Source: Lysinibacillus sp. ZYM-1 (lineage in GTDB: Bacteria > Bacillota > Bacilli > Bacillales_A > Planococcaceae). From it: DNA of 64,000 bases. Positions 47,504 to 56,684 of the stretch are shown in pieces (the stretch's first letter is position 1; each line of letters begins with the position of its first letter). A program made the position numbers and the translations under genes. The stretch lies in the NCBI RefSeq assembly GCF_001308875.1, contig NZ_KQ465111.1, positions 124,001 to 188,000 of the forward strand. Direction: 5' to 3'. The notes beneath the pieces are model-generated. The model did no database searches. It worked only from the letters and a program-made list of their open reading frames with translations, and was not told where the DNA came from.

Positions 47504-48392
47504 ATTACAACAGGCAGAGGTCATAGCAATTGTAGGACCAACTGCTTCTGGAAAAACAGCGTTAAGTATTGAACTTGCCAAAAAATATAATGGGGAAATC
47601 ATTAACGGTGACTCCATGCAAGTATATAAAGGGCTAGATATAGGTACGGCGAAAATTACGGAGGAAGAGATGGAGAGTGTTCCCCATCATTTACTAAGTT
47701 TTTTGGAGCCGATAGAATCCTTTTCAGTGGCCGATTATCAAAAATTAGTACGAATGAAAATTGCTGACATACAATCACGCCATAAGCTACCCATTATAGT
47801 CGGTGGCTCAGGCTTATATGTACAAGCTGTCTTGTTTGATTTCCAATTTACTGATGAAAAAGTAGATGAGGTAGCACGTAAAGCCTATTATGATGAATTA
47901 GCGAAGCTAGGCCCTGAGGCAATGCACGACAAGTTAAAGCGACTAGATCCTCAAACAGCAGAAGCCATTCATCCAAATAATACACGCCGTGTCATTCGTG
48001 CATTAGAGATGCTTGAATTGAGTGGTGTATCTAAAGCAGCTGAAGCACAAAATAGAGGTGAAGTGCCACTTTATAAGCATGTGATTTTAGGGTTAGGTCA
48101 AAATATGTCACGCGAAGTACTGTATGACCGCATTAACCGTCGTGTCGATCTTATGATGGCAAATGGGCTTTTGGAAGAGGTAAGAGGCTTATGGCAGCAA
48201 GAAATTCGTGGTGTGCAGTCGATTCAAGCAATTGGCTATAAAGAATTATATGATTATTTCGATGGCAAATGCTCGCTAGAAGAAGCAATCGACAGCTTAA
48301 AACAAAATTCCCGCCGCTATGCAAAAAGGCAACTTACCTATTTCCGCAATAAAATGGATGTTTATTTTATAGAGCCAGATGAACAACTATAA
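47490..48392 (+). CDS. miaA: tRNA dimethylallyltransferase MiaA
   Basis: 300 residues. Transfers dimethylallyl to A37 of tRNAs reading UNN codons, the substrate for MiaB. P loop [45 protein letters not shown], and [14 protein letters not shown]. Starts inside the end of the hydrolase gene, ribosome site GGTGG. In Bacillus it is paired with hfq, as here. Confidence 0.96.
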   Translation: MIENKLQQAEVIAIVGPTASGKTALSIELAKKYNGEIINGDSMQVYKGLDIGTAKITEEEMESVPHHLLSFLEPIESFSVADYQKLVRMKIADIQSRHKLPIIVGGSGLYVQAVLFDFQFTDEKVDEVARKAYYDELAKLGPEAMHDKLKRLDPQTAEAIHPNNTRRVIRALEMLELSGVSKAAEAQNRGEVPLYKHVILGLGQNMSREVLYDRINRRVDLMMANGLLEEVRGLWQQEIRGVQSIQAIGYKELYDYFDGKCSLEEAIDSLKQNSRRYAKRQLTYFRNKMDVYFIEPDEQL

Positions 48393-48442
48393 TCTTGTAT
48401 GAATATTTTGCTAAAAAAAGAAATATTTCTAAAAATTACTAA

Positions 48443-48470
48443 TTGATAAATTGGTAGAACATGCTACTAT
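48443..48470 (+). promoter_or_regulatory. Putative sigma-A promoter for hfq
   Basis: TTGATA (48443-48448), 16-bp spacer, TACTAT (48465-48470), 40 bp before hfq. Confidence 0.55.
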
Positions 48471-48509
48471 AGGAATGAAGAGGTAGAAAGTTAGTAGGGA
48501 GGCCATTTG

Positions 48510-48740
48510 ATGAAATCAATCAACTTGCAAGATACATTCTTGAACCAACTACGTAAAAACAGTGTTTTTGTAACTGTATTTCTATTAAACGGATTTCAGT
48601 TAAAAGGGACTGTGAAATCTTATGATAATTTTACAGTTTTATTATTGGATGCTGAGAACAAGCAGCACCTGATTTACAAGCACGCCATTTCTACATTCGT
48701 TCCAGCTAAACAAATAGAGTTTTTAGAAACAGAAGCATAA
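48510..48740 (+). CDS. hfq: RNA chaperone Hfq
   Basis: 76 residues, ATG 48510 after TAGGGAGG. Sm1 motif [23 protein letters not shown] and Sm2 motif [10 protein letters not shown] (the YKHAI hallmark). Short Gram-positive form without the long C-terminal tail. Own promoter and terminator. Confidence 0.97.
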   Translation: MKSINLQDTFLNQLRKNSVFVTVFLLNGFQLKGTVKSYDNFTVLLLDAENKQHLIYKHAISTFVPAKQIEFLETEA

Positions 48741-48752
48741 AAAAGATTGTTA

Positions 48753-48788
48753 AACAGTTAGTGTTCTCCACACTGGCTGTTTTTTTTG
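48753..48788 (+). terminator. hfq terminator
   Basis: AACAGTTAGTG / CACTGGCTGTT (two U-G pairs), short loop, eight to nine T. Confidence 0.9.
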
Positions 48789-48836
48789 CTTCAGGCTATA
48801 ATAATAAAGGAAATTGATATTTGGAGGACGAGTTTT

Positions 48837-49139
48837 ATGAAATCAATGGAAACAACACAATTATTAGAACTATTAGATGCAAATGAAGACCTATATATTA
48901 TTGATGTACGTGAAGAGGATGAAGTAGCACATGGCATGATTCCAGGTGCTCAGCATATCGCTCTTGGGACAATCCCTGAACGTATAGAGGAGTTAGATGG
49001 AACGAAGCCATATATTATCGTTTGTAAGGCTGGTGGCCGTTCTGCTAATGCTTGTTCTTATTTAGAGGCACAAGGATTTGATGTGACGAACCTTGAAGGC
49101 GGCATGTTGGCTTATGACGGAGAATTAGAATTTAAATAA
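48837..49139 (+). CDS. Single-domain rhodanese-like protein
   Basis: 100 residues from ATG 48837 (TTTGGAGGAC upstream; longer frame from 48786 runs through the hfq terminator). Active-site loop VCKAGGRS with catalytic Cys and Arg, preceded by IIDVREEDEVAHGMIPGA. Sulfur-carrier or sulfurtransferase, PspE/YqhL class; donor and acceptor unknown. Preceded by a TATAAT (48797-48802) but no clear -35. Last conserved chromosomal gene before the AT-rich island. Confidence 0.9.
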   Translation: MKSMETTQLLELLDANEDLYIIDVREEDEVAHGMIPGAQHIALGTIPERIEELDGTKPYIIVCKAGGRSANACSYLEAQGFDVTNLEGGMLAYDGELEFK

Positions 49140-49238
49140 ACATTTATGCACAAAGGGATAGATGTCTTTAAATTACTGACCTTTTTTGTAAAGAATTAAA
49201 GAGTACGGAATAAAATAATTACAATTTAATAAACCCTT

Positions 49239-49300
49239 ATACTCCCTATAGTAGACAGAATATAATTTAAAAATTCTGTTCTATTTTAGGGAGTATTTTT
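49239..49300 (+). terminator. Terminator-like hairpin after the rhodanese gene
   Basis: Two-part stem: ATACTCCCTA (49239-49248) with TAGGGAGTAT (49287-49296), and inner ACAGAAT/ATTCTGT, ending in TTTTT. About 100 bp after the rhodanese stop; it marks the left boundary of the island. Confidence 0.7.
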
Positions 49301-49632
49301 ATTTATAACAAATTGTGTGAATGGTAATTATTAAAATTTTGAATGAAGGGATTTATACAATATGAAAACTCTTTGGTGATTGAATTGGATTAGAATATTA
49401 TTTAATTTTGAAAAGAAAAATATAAAACTTTAAAAATACCGTTCTTGCAAATTATCTTGAAACCTATTATGTTAAGGCACAATTTACTTCTTAACTTACT
49501 TGTATTATTTCTAGATATGAAATTATGTATTTTCTCGAGAAATAAATAAAAGAAAGTCAAAAATTTTATCCTATAAAGATTAGTTAATTTGTCTTGATAT
49601 CAGTTTAGTGATTAAAAAACGACATGATCCTA
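49301..49632. other. AT-rich gene-free stretch at the island boundary
   Basis: About 330 bp of very AT-rich sequence with stops in all frames. I see no gene, tRNA, attachment-site-like repeat or recombinase remnant in it. Confidence 0.6.
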
Positions 49633-49833
49633 TTAAATGTGCAGTAAGCCAATTTTAATGGCTATTACAACAGCACCGACACGGGAATCAACATTTAGTT
49701 TTCTGATAATAGACGAGATATGATGCTCCACTGTTCTTTTGCTAATGCCTAATTCTTCACTAATATCATTATTTGTTTTATCCTCTGCTATCCGTTGTAG
49801 TACTTCTTGTTCTTTAGGTGTAAGCGTAATCAA
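49633..49833 (-). CDS. Stand-alone LuxR/GerE-type DNA-binding protein
   Basis: 66 residues on the minus strand, TTG start at 49833 with TAGGAGTG seven bases upstream. Whole protein is one LuxR_C helix-turn-helix: LTPKEQEVLQRIAEDKTNND, then ISEELGISKRTVEHHISSII and RKLNV. No receiver or ligand domain, the same plan and size as sporulation regulator GerE, though location (gerE is near sdhB in Bacillus) argues against it being GerE itself. Transcribed away from the biosynthetic operon and therefore its likeliest dedicated regulator (inference). Confidence 0.82.
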   Translation of the reverse strand: MITLTPKEQEVLQRIAEDKTNNDISEELGISKRTVEHHISSIIRKLNVDSRVGAVVIAIKIGLLHI

Positions 49834-50152
49834 CTAAAAACACTCCTATCTTGATTAAATATACCCTATATTACCATTCGTATACTTAATATTCTATATT
49901 ATGGATAAAAAATATTTCATAAAAAAAGTTACAATTTTATGTAATTATTTAAAAAAACACAAAAATTGCGTGAAATACGGATTTTTTTTTAAGGAAATTT
50001 TGGTAAATTTAAACTGCGAATAAAGAATGATTAAAACTATTTTAACCAAACAAAATAGTAATGAATTTTTGAGCATTGAAAATGAAGTTAAAGTTTTAGC
50101 GATAATTACATCTAATAATTTCTTTGAATTATATTATTACCTAAATAATTTA
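49834..50152. other. Divergent intergenic region of the biosynthetic island
   Basis: About 320 bp of extremely AT-rich DNA between the LuxR-type gene and the island promoter. CTATATTA occurs twice (49866-49873, 49894-49901). A 75-codon ORF beginning at 50027 has no ribosome site and runs through the promoter, so it is not called. Regulator-binding sites are expected here but none can be named. Confidence 0.5.
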
Positions 50153-50181
50153 TTGACAAATAAAAAAGTACATAATATATT
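50153..50181 (+). promoter_or_regulatory. Sigma-A promoter of the biosynthetic operon
   Basis: TTGACA (50153-50158), exactly 17 bp, TATATT (50176-50181). Predicted start near 50188 and an 85-nt leader carrying a perfect AT hairpin (TAAAATAAG 50209-50217 / CTTATTTTA 50222-50230) before the ribosome site. Confidence 0.72.
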
Positions 50182-50272
50182 AGTTTATGTAATTTATGGT
50201 ATTTTTTGTAAAATAAGATACCTTATTTTATATTTATACTTACAGAAATTATAAGGAGAGGAGGAAAAGAAA

Positions 50273-51409
50273 TTGGGAAATGAAAATATTCAGGAATGGG
50301 TTAAAAATAAAGAAAAAGAGCTACATATAAAAGTAGGATTAAATTTTTTAAATCAATATGCAATAAGTGTGATTTGCAAAATATTCTATGAAGAGGCTAT
50401 TTTTCGGAGTTTTGAGGCATTGACAGTAGAAGAAATCATTCAAAAAAAGGGTTATAGTGAGGCATCCTCAAAAAGGCCGCTAGAATTAATGTGTACTTGG
50501 TTATGTTCAAAGGATATTTTGAAAAAGGTAGTGGGTGAAGATCAAAAAGTTAGATACGCCATTACCAAGACTATGCCGTCACCTGATTTACTACAGCTTG
50601 AAAAAAGCGTAGTAGGAAGGACGATGCCAGGAGCAACACAGTTATTACAATTACCTCTTAAATATGCAAATGAAATTTTGATGGGTCAAACTACAAATGA
50701 AAAGTTATATGCTCACCATTCTGTACCACTTTGGCAATCTTATTTTAGCCATCCTGGTATGTATATTCCTTCTGAGATAGCTGCGCAGTTTATTTACAAT
50801 AAGATAAAAAATCGAACTGATCCAATAAGAATAATGGAAGTAGGAGCTGGTTCCGCAAATGGAACACGAGCATTATATGAATTATTACTTTCCAAAGGTC
50901 AATTGAATTTAGTCGAAAAGTTTATAATAAGCGATTTCTCAGAAGAATTTCTTGAAAATTGCGAAAGGGAAATAAAGAATAAATATGGTTCCCATGACAT
51001 CTTTGAATATAAATTGTTTGATCTTAATAGCTCCCCTGCCAAACAGGGAATAGAGAAAGCGTCAGTAGATTATATTTTAGGCGTTAATTGTTTGCATTAT
51101 ATTAAAGATTGGTCAATGCAGTTCCAAGAGATGCGTAGTATTTTGAAAGATGAAGGATGGTTTTTATCAGCTGGATATTTTAGAGATACGCTAAATGTTC
51201 CTTTCCATATTGAGTTACATGGTAGTTTTTTTGAAGAATACCATGATGTTGTACTAAATGAAAAATTCCGACCTGAATTCGGTATTATGACGCCGGAATT
51301 ATTTGAAAGTGCATTAATTAATTCAGGATATTCTGAAACTGAAATTTGGCCACAAAGAGATATCTGGGAAAATTTAGATTTTTACTGTGGTATTGTAGCG
51401 GGAAGATAA
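50273..51409 (+). CDS. SAM-dependent methyltransferase
   Basis: 378 residues, TTG start at 50273 after GGAGAGGAGG. N-terminal ~110 residues are helical and winged-helix-like, then a class I methyltransferase domain: motif I IMEVGAGSANGTRALYELL (residues 187-205), acidic DFSEEFLENCE, and VDYILGVNCLHYIKDW. Resembles methyltransferases embedded in or associated with polyketide synthases. Could methylate carbon or oxygen of an ACP-bound or released product. First gene of the operon, 38 bp before the ACP gene. Confidence 0.85.
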   Translation: MGNENIQEWVKNKEKELHIKVGLNFLNQYAISVICKIFYEEAIFRSFEALTVEEIIQKKGYSEASSKRPLELMCTWLCSKDILKKVVGEDQKVRYAITKTMPSPDLLQLEKSVVGRTMPGATQLLQLPLKYANEILMGQTTNEKLYAHHSVPLWQSYFSHPGMYIPSEIAAQFIYNKIKNRTDPIRIMEVGAGSANGTRALYELLLSKGQLNLVEKFIISDFSEEFLENCEREIKNKYGSHDIFEYKLFDLNSSPAKQGIEKASVDYILGVNCLHYIKDWSMQFQEMRSILKDEGWFLSAGYFRDTLNVPFHIELHGSFFEEYHDVVLNEKFRPEFGIMTPELFESALINSGYSETEIWPQRDIWENLDFYCGIVAGR

Positions 51410-51447
51410 TGAAAACTAAAAAACTAAAATAATAGGAGAATTAAATT

Positions 51448-51729
51448 ATGAATAATTTAACTAAAAATATTGAGAATGAAGTTAAGCAAATGATAGTTGA
51501 TCGATTAGGATTATTAGATGTTGAAGTAGAAAGCATTGATAATGATGCACCAATTTTTCTTTCTTTTGATGCAGAAGGCACAGGTTTAGGACTTGATTCT
51601 GTTGATGCATTGGAACTGGTTGTAGGGTTAAATGAAGTATTCGACATACAAGTAACTGATGAAGATATGGCTATTTTCCGTAATGTTTCTAGTATTGCAG
51701 ATTTTATTCGTGAGAAAAAAGGGGAATAA
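51448..51729 (+). CDS. Acyl carrier protein
   Basis: 93 residues, ATG 51448 after ATAGGAGAA. Acidic four-helix ACP with the phosphopantetheine serine in GLGLDSVDALELV (Ser51). Has an insertion before that motif (IFLSFDAEGTG) and a hydrophobic recognition helix, unlike the housekeeping FabC/AcpP. Carrier of the growing chain for the ketosynthase just downstream. No phosphopantetheinyl transferase is in the window. Confidence 0.92.
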   Translation: MNNLTKNIENEVKQMIVDRLGLLDVEVESIDNDAPIFLSFDAEGTGLGLDSVDALELVVGLNEVFDIQVTDEDMAIFRNVSSIADFIREKKGE

Positions 51730-51735
51730 AACGGA

Positions 51736-52947
51736 ATGGCTAAGAGCTCTAATCGAGTTGTAGTAACAGGACTTGGTATTGTTGCCCCAAACGGATACGA
51801 TAAAGAAACGTTTTATCAAGCATTGTTAAGTGGGAAAACTGGAATTGGCAGTGTTGAACGAATCGACATGTCTGATTTCCGTACTCAGTTAGCGGGTGAA
51901 GTGAAAATTACTTTTCCGGAAATGGCCAAAGAGCACAACTATGACCGGACGATATCATTGGCTTGTCTTGCATTAAACGAAGCATTAAATGATTGTGGAA
52001 TGGATTCTACATATTTAAGTAGTTTAGGCCCACGTGCTGGGATGAGTTTTGCTACTTCTTTAGGTGGTAATTCTAGAATGATGGAATATTTGAAAGAAGA
52101 AATAGATGAAAGAAAAACCCAGCCAGAATGGTTAGCAGATTTAAATTTATTTTCTAATTACATTGCTAAATATGCTGGAGTTAAAGGAAATATAAGTTCC
52201 ACTACATCTGCTTGTGCAGCAGGAACGGCTGCGGCAGGTATTGGATTTGATCAGATTAGATTAGGGCGTGCAGATGTAATGATAATTGGAGGTTCGGATC
52301 CATTAACTGAATTTTCCATCGCGGGCTTCCATTCTTTAAGGTCTTTAAGTCCTACTGCAAGTAAACCGTTTGATGAAAATCGTGATGGTTTAGTAATTGG
52401 AGAAGGTGCATCAATAATTATTTTAGAAAATTATGAGCATGCTTTACAACGGGGAGCTCATATTTATGCAGAAATAATGGGCTATGGGTTAAGTAATGAT
52501 GCTTATCATGTTACTTCACCTGATCCAAATGGTGGTGGTGCTATACGAGCTATGGAAATGGCATTACTAGATGCGGGTTTGAAGCCAGAGGATGTAGATT
52601 ATATCAATGCCCATGGTACTTCAACAATTGTAAACGATAAGATGGAGCTAAATGCCATTAGTCAAGTATTCCATGAGCATGCTTATAAAATTGCTATATC
52701 TTCAACCAAATCAATGACTGGACATTGTCTCGGTGCTGCGGGAAGTATTGAATTAGCAGCATGTATTTTAGCATTAGAAGGGGAGTTCATTCCACCTACT
52801 GCAACATTAGAAAAAACAGAAGAAGACTTTAAAGAATTCCGTTTAATTAAAACCAAGGGCAAAAAAGAGCCGATAAAAGTTGCTATGTCTAATTCTTTTG
52901 CCTTTGGAGGAAATACAGCATGTGTCGTTTTAAAAACAATCGATTAA
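51736..52947 (+). CDS. Beta-ketoacyl-ACP synthase, catalytically intact (KS-alpha)
   Basis: 403 residues, six bases after the ACP gene. FabF-like thiolase fold with full triad: Cys160 in SSTTSACAAG, His293 in NAHGTST, His330 in KSMTGHCLGAAG, with Lys325. Condensing enzyme extending an ACP-bound chain with malonyl-ACP. Genome position away from any fab operon and pairing with the degenerate KS at 62323 suggest it is the active half of a KS-CLF heterodimer rather than housekeeping FabF. Confidence 0.93.
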   Translation: MAKSSNRVVVTGLGIVAPNGYDKETFYQALLSGKTGIGSVERIDMSDFRTQLAGEVKITFPEMAKEHNYDRTISLACLALNEALNDCGMDSTYLSSLGPRAGMSFATSLGGNSRMMEYLKEEIDERKTQPEWLADLNLFSNYIAKYAGVKGNISSTTSACAAGTAAAGIGFDQIRLGRADVMIIGGSDPLTEFSIAGFHSLRSLSPTASKPFDENRDGLVIGEGASIIILENYEHALQRGAHIYAEIMGYGLSNDAYHVTSPDPNGGGAIRAMEMALLDAGLKPEDVDYINAHGTSTIVNDKMELNAISQVFHEHAYKIAISSTKSMTGHCLGAAGSIELAACILALEGEFIPPTATLEKTEEDFKEFRLIKTKGKKEPIKVAMSNSFAFGGNTACVVLKTID

Positions 52948-52972
52948 TGGAATGTTAGAAATGAGGTGCAGC

Positions 52973-54532
52973 TTGGTTAATACTGATTACGATGTTATTG
53001 TTATTGGTTCAGGTATAGGTGGTCTTTCCTCAGCGAGCGCTATGGCAAATAAAGGATATAAGGTTTTAGTTTGTGAGGCCGGAGGAAGAATTGGCGGTTA
53101 CTGCCAATCGTTTGAAAGAAAGGGATTTCGTTTTAACTCATCCATTCATAAAATTGGCGGTCCCTTTCCTCGTTATTTAACGGAACAATTTCTAAGTTTA
53201 ATGGGTGAGAGTAATCAACTTGAGTGGACTGAGTTCGAGGAATACGTTCAGGTCGGAAATATTAAAGTTAATGCTGGGTCGAAAGCAATGAAGGAAGATT
53301 TGAAAAAACATTTTCCTCATGAATCTACTCAGTTAGATACCTTTTTTTTCGATATTCAATTAGCGTTTAAAGAATTAATCTATCTTGAAAAAAACAGAAA
53401 TAACATTACAGCATTTAATTCGGCAGCTATGAAATTACTGATGCAATATCAAGTTATAACGATAGAGCAATTGTTACATAAGTATTTTCAGGATGAACAT
53501 TTACGCGGTATTTTATATGCTCTTTGCGATGGTACGCCAGGACAAAGTGCAATCGTATTAGTTGTATTTTTAAATTTGCTTATTGGGAATTCAGTTCTAC
53601 CAGTTGGGGGAGCTGAAAGTATACTGAATATTATGCTAAAAGTTGTCGAAAGAGCCGGAGGGAATTTACTATTAAATTCTCGAGTAAACCGTATTTTAGT
53701 TGAGGAAGGACGAGTGGTTGGAGTAGAGGTAGATGGAAAACAAATCTTTAGTAGATTTGTAGTCTCTAATGCAGATATCTATACTACATATGAGAAGTTA
53801 ATCGGTCAAGAGCATATTTCACCTCGATTTCTTCATAAATTACAAAAAGTTTGGCAATCTAGTTCATCCTGCTTTTCAGTTTGGTTAGGTTTAGATTGTC
53901 CAATACAGAATTTAGGTTGGAATGGGCAAAATATGAGTTATTACCAAAAATATGATCGATTATTCGAGATGAAAAAAGATCTATTAACTCCCGGTGGTAA
54001 ACTTCCAAGTGACACTTACTGTTGGATAGGTACTTCTGCAAATCTTGATCCTACATCATCGCCAAATGGATATTCTCAAGTTTCTTTAGGAATACCTATT
54101 TCATACCAATTTGAGAATAATTGGGGAATTGAAAACGGGAGAAGAGGTACAGAGTATCGTAAGACAAAAAAGCGACTTGCAGAACAACTAATTGATTCCG
54201 TGGAACATATTTTACCAGGCTTGAAAAATCATATTATTGTAACCACTATTGCATCCCCACATACTTTCGAGAGATATTCACTTAACACCGGAGGAGCTTA
54301 CTTAGGTTTTGCATTTAATCCTTCTTATTTACAGGATAGGATGAGACCAGAATCAAAAGGTTTGTTACAAGGCTTGTATCTTAGTAGTAACTGGAGTTCT
54401 ATGGGAGGAGGATTTATCAAGGTAATGATGGAAGCATTAAGGGGCGCAGATTTAATGCTAATGGAAGACAAGCGTACAGATTTCTATGATTTTCAAAATC
54501 AATACTTTTTTGAACAAATGTCAAAAGTTTAA
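52973..54532 (+). CDS. Phytoene-desaturase/CrtI-type FAD oxidoreductase
   Basis: 519 residues from TTG 52973 (GAGGTG just upstream; ATG 52952 has no ribosome site). N-terminal FAD motif VIVIGSGIGGLSSASAMANKG with G12-x-G14-x-G16-G17, then EAGGRIGGYCQSFE, and C-terminal NTGGAYLGF plus GLYLSSNW...GGGFIKVMMEA. Family members desaturate, saturate or isomerise polyenes (carotenoid desaturases, retinol saturase). No carotenoid synthase lies in the window, so the substrate is more likely the chain made by this cluster. Confidence 0.85.
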   Translation: MVNTDYDVIVIGSGIGGLSSASAMANKGYKVLVCEAGGRIGGYCQSFERKGFRFNSSIHKIGGPFPRYLTEQFLSLMGESNQLEWTEFEEYVQVGNIKVNAGSKAMKEDLKKHFPHESTQLDTFFFDIQLAFKELIYLEKNRNNITAFNSAAMKLLMQYQVITIEQLLHKYFQDEHLRGILYALCDGTPGQSAIVLVVFLNLLIGNSVLPVGGAESILNIMLKVVERAGGNLLLNSRVNRILVEEGRVVGVEVDGKQIFSRFVVSNADIYTTYEKLIGQEHISPRFLHKLQKVWQSSSSCFSVWLGLDCPIQNLGWNGQNMSYYQKYDRLFEMKKDLLTPGGKLPSDTYCWIGTSANLDPTSSPNGYSQVSLGIPISYQFENNWGIENGRRGTEYRKTKKRLAEQLIDSVEHILPGLKNHIIVTTIASPHTFERYSLNTGGAYLGFAFNPSYLQDRMRPESKGLLQGLYLSSNWSSMGGGFIKVMMEALRGADLMLMEDKRTDFYDFQNQYFFEQMSKV

Positions 54533-54564
54533 AAGGTTAATTCAATTATAATTGGAGGTCTATT

Positions 54565-55302
54565 TTGAAACGACCAACTACTGTGAATATTCTAGATTGC
54601 GGAAGAATCCGTTTTAAAGGGGATTCCAATTGGATGCCCGTACAAGCTTTTTTAATTCAAACATCTGAGGTAAATATTGTAGTAGATGCTGGGTTTCATC
54701 CTGATATTATAACAAATACAAAAGGATATTTAGGAATGCTATCCTCGGTAGTAGAGATAGAAGTAACAAAAGAAAACCTAATTGATCACCAAATTAAACA
54801 ACATAATCTAGAAGTTTCTAATATAGATAAAGTGATATATTCCCATTTACACTTTGATCATTGTGGAGGAGCTGTCCTTTTTGAGGGGAAAACAACTGAA
54901 ATGGTACAGCTTAAAGAATTTGAATCAGCTCATAATGCTCATTTTCACTTTGAATATAATAAAAAAGATATTGATTATGCTAAAAATTTCAAAAAAATTA
55001 AAGGTAATTTAGATTTACTAGGTAATGGAGAAATCCATCTTATCGAGACACCTGGACATTCTGCTGGTCACCAATCTGTATGGATTGAAAATTCAGATGA
55101 TTCAGATATTTTATTGCTGTGTGATGCCTCTTATTCAGTACATCAATTTATCCACCGTGGCCATTCAAAATATCCTTTTAAAAAAGAATTAGAGATTGCA
55201 TCTATAAATCGACTGCATAATATGATTGAAAATCGGAATAAACCTGTATGCGTATACGCTGGTCATGATCCTATTCCTCAAATAATTTCAGAAAGGTATT
55301 AA
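54565..55302 (+). CDS. Metallo-beta-lactamase-fold hydrolase, lactonase-like
   Basis: 245 residues, TTG start at 54565 after TTGGAGGT. Complete dinuclear zinc site: HLHFDH at residues 94-99, His165 in TPGHSAGH, Asp187 in LLLCDASYS, His234 in YAGHDPIP. Closest in pattern to N-acyl-homoserine lactonases. Within the cluster it could hydrolyse a lactone or thioester intermediate, or edit a stalled chain. No signal peptide. Confidence 0.85.
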   Translation: MKRPTTVNILDCGRIRFKGDSNWMPVQAFLIQTSEVNIVVDAGFHPDIITNTKGYLGMLSSVVEIEVTKENLIDHQIKQHNLEVSNIDKVIYSHLHFDHCGGAVLFEGKTTEMVQLKEFESAHNAHFHFEYNKKDIDYAKNFKKIKGNLDLLGNGEIHLIETPGHSAGHQSVWIENSDDSDILLLCDASYSVHQFIHRGHSKYPFKKELEIASINRLHNMIENRNKPVCVYAGHDPIPQIISERY

Positions 55303-55314
55303 AAGGAAAAATAT

Positions 55315-56661
55315 ATGGAGAATAAATGTTTTGATGTTGTTGTATTAGGTGATAACTTGATTGCAATTACTGCCTCATTGTTACTAATGAAAAGAGGGCT
55401 TAAGGTTCAACGAATAGGGCAATATCGCGAATATGATAAACAGCCTTGTTTTCCACTTTATCATCAGGACGCGGATCAAGGAATTCTTGGTTTAATCTTA
55501 AGAGAAGTAGGAATATCAATCCCAACAAAGCCTATTTACCATATAGATAATTCTTTTTTTCCTGATTTTGAATGGAAGAGAACCCGCTCTCTCGTTGAAC
55601 AAAATAACTCTCTAGTGAAATTATTTCCTGATGATATTGAAGCGATAAATGTCTATTTTGAGGTAATAGAGGGACTTGGAAAGGAATGGTTTGCCTTATT
55701 GGAAGGGAATATAATTTCAAATCCAAATAAATTCCCCTATACAATAAAATACAGTAACCTTTCTTATGTAAATTTCATTGAAAAATTGTTTAAGGGCAAT
55801 CAAAAACTTATTAGTATTTTTTGCATTGCCCTTCCATGTAGTGACGTTGCTTTAACTGTTATGGCGGGTTACCTATACGGACAGGTTTATGATGGATGTG
55901 TAATTAATGGTGGAATTCATGAAGTTAAGCATCAAATGGAAATGATTTTGAATGAAGAAAATGTACATCTCCATAATACTAATTTACCAATCACTATTAT
56001 AAATGAGGATACCCGTTATAAAGTGCAGTCTCATCATCATACTGAGTGCTATGCCAAATGCGTACTAGATACAAGAGGAGACTTACAAATTTATAAAAAA
56101 CAGTTGTTTCCAGTTTCTAAATTATCTTTTCTTAGTATATTGCTTGAAGTAGAAGAGAATATCCAAGGTATACCAAGTACTGAAATTTGGTATGAATACC
56201 CTGATTATGATGTGCATTCTTATTATAAGAAAATGGAAAATGGGACGATACCAACTGATATTGCTTTTACTCTTTGGAACCCAAATGCAAGAGCAGGAAA
56301 AGTAGAGAATGAATTGCGTATAGATATACCATTACCAGCCCTTGGAAATAAAGATAAATATAATGAAATAGTTCATCGGGTTTTACGAAAATTAGAAGAT
56401 AGAATTACCAATCTTAAAGGCAAAATTATCAATCAACAAATATTTACGCCAGAGATGCATGAACAGTGGTCTAATTTGAGTGGTGGATCAGGAACAAGAT
56501 GGGCATTTTCAGTTAAGCAGGTCTTTAAAAATCCAATGCAGATGGAGGTAGTACCTTCATATTATAGTACTCATGAATGGGGATTTGCATGGTTTTCTGT
56601 AGCTTATATTGTAGCAAATCAAATTACTTTAAAATTTGAAAAAAATGCCGTGAAGAAGTAA
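55315..56661 (+). CDS. Degenerate flavoprotein-like protein
   Basis: 448 residues, ATG 55315 after AAAAGGAAAA. The start looks like a Rossmann FAD site (DVVVLGDNLIAITASLLLMKRGLKV), but only the first glycine of GxGxxG remains (G12-D-N-L-I-A), so FAD binding is doubtful. Overall layout is like the CrtI-type enzyme encoded two genes upstream, including an aromatic C-terminus (HEWGFAWFSVAYIVANQI). Probably a diverged paralogue acting as a partner subunit. Intact reading frame without frameshifts, so not a pseudogene. Confidence 0.7.
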   Translation: MENKCFDVVVLGDNLIAITASLLLMKRGLKVQRIGQYREYDKQPCFPLYHQDADQGILGLILREVGISIPTKPIYHIDNSFFPDFEWKRTRSLVEQNNSLVKLFPDDIEAINVYFEVIEGLGKEWFALLEGNIISNPNKFPYTIKYSNLSYVNFIEKLFKGNQKLISIFCIALPCSDVALTVMAGYLYGQVYDGCVINGGIHEVKHQMEMILNEENVHLHNTNLPITIINEDTRYKVQSHHHTECYAKCVLDTRGDLQIYKKQLFPVSKLSFLSILLEVEENIQGIPSTEIWYEYPDYDVHSYYKKMENGTIPTDIAFTLWNPNARAGKVENELRIDIPLPALGNKDKYNEIVHRVLRKLEDRITNLKGKIINQQIFTPEMHEQWSNLSGGSGTRWAFSVKQVFKNPMQMEVVPSYYSTHEWGFAWFSVAYIVANQITLKFEKNAVKK

Positions 56662-56684
56662 GTATATGGGATGGGGAGAGAAAT

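Noticed and set aside
49633-49833. Calling the LuxR-type gene gerE
   Set aside because: Size and domain match, but the location is wrong for gerE and the sequence is only family-level similar.
50171-50179. CATAATATA as a sigma-K -10 box (CATAnnnTA)
   Set aside because: Matches the -10 pattern, but the required AC element is not about 16 bp upstream, and a much better sigma-A promoter overlaps it.
50027-50254. 75-codon ORF upstream of the methyltransferase gene
   Set aside because: No ribosome site, extreme AT composition giving Ile/Leu/Tyr/Asn-rich sequence, and it runs through the predicted promoter and leader hairpin.
55315-56661. Pseudogene call for the protein with a broken FAD motif
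   Set aside because: The frame is intact over 448 codons with a normal start and spacing, so a functional diverged protein is more likely.
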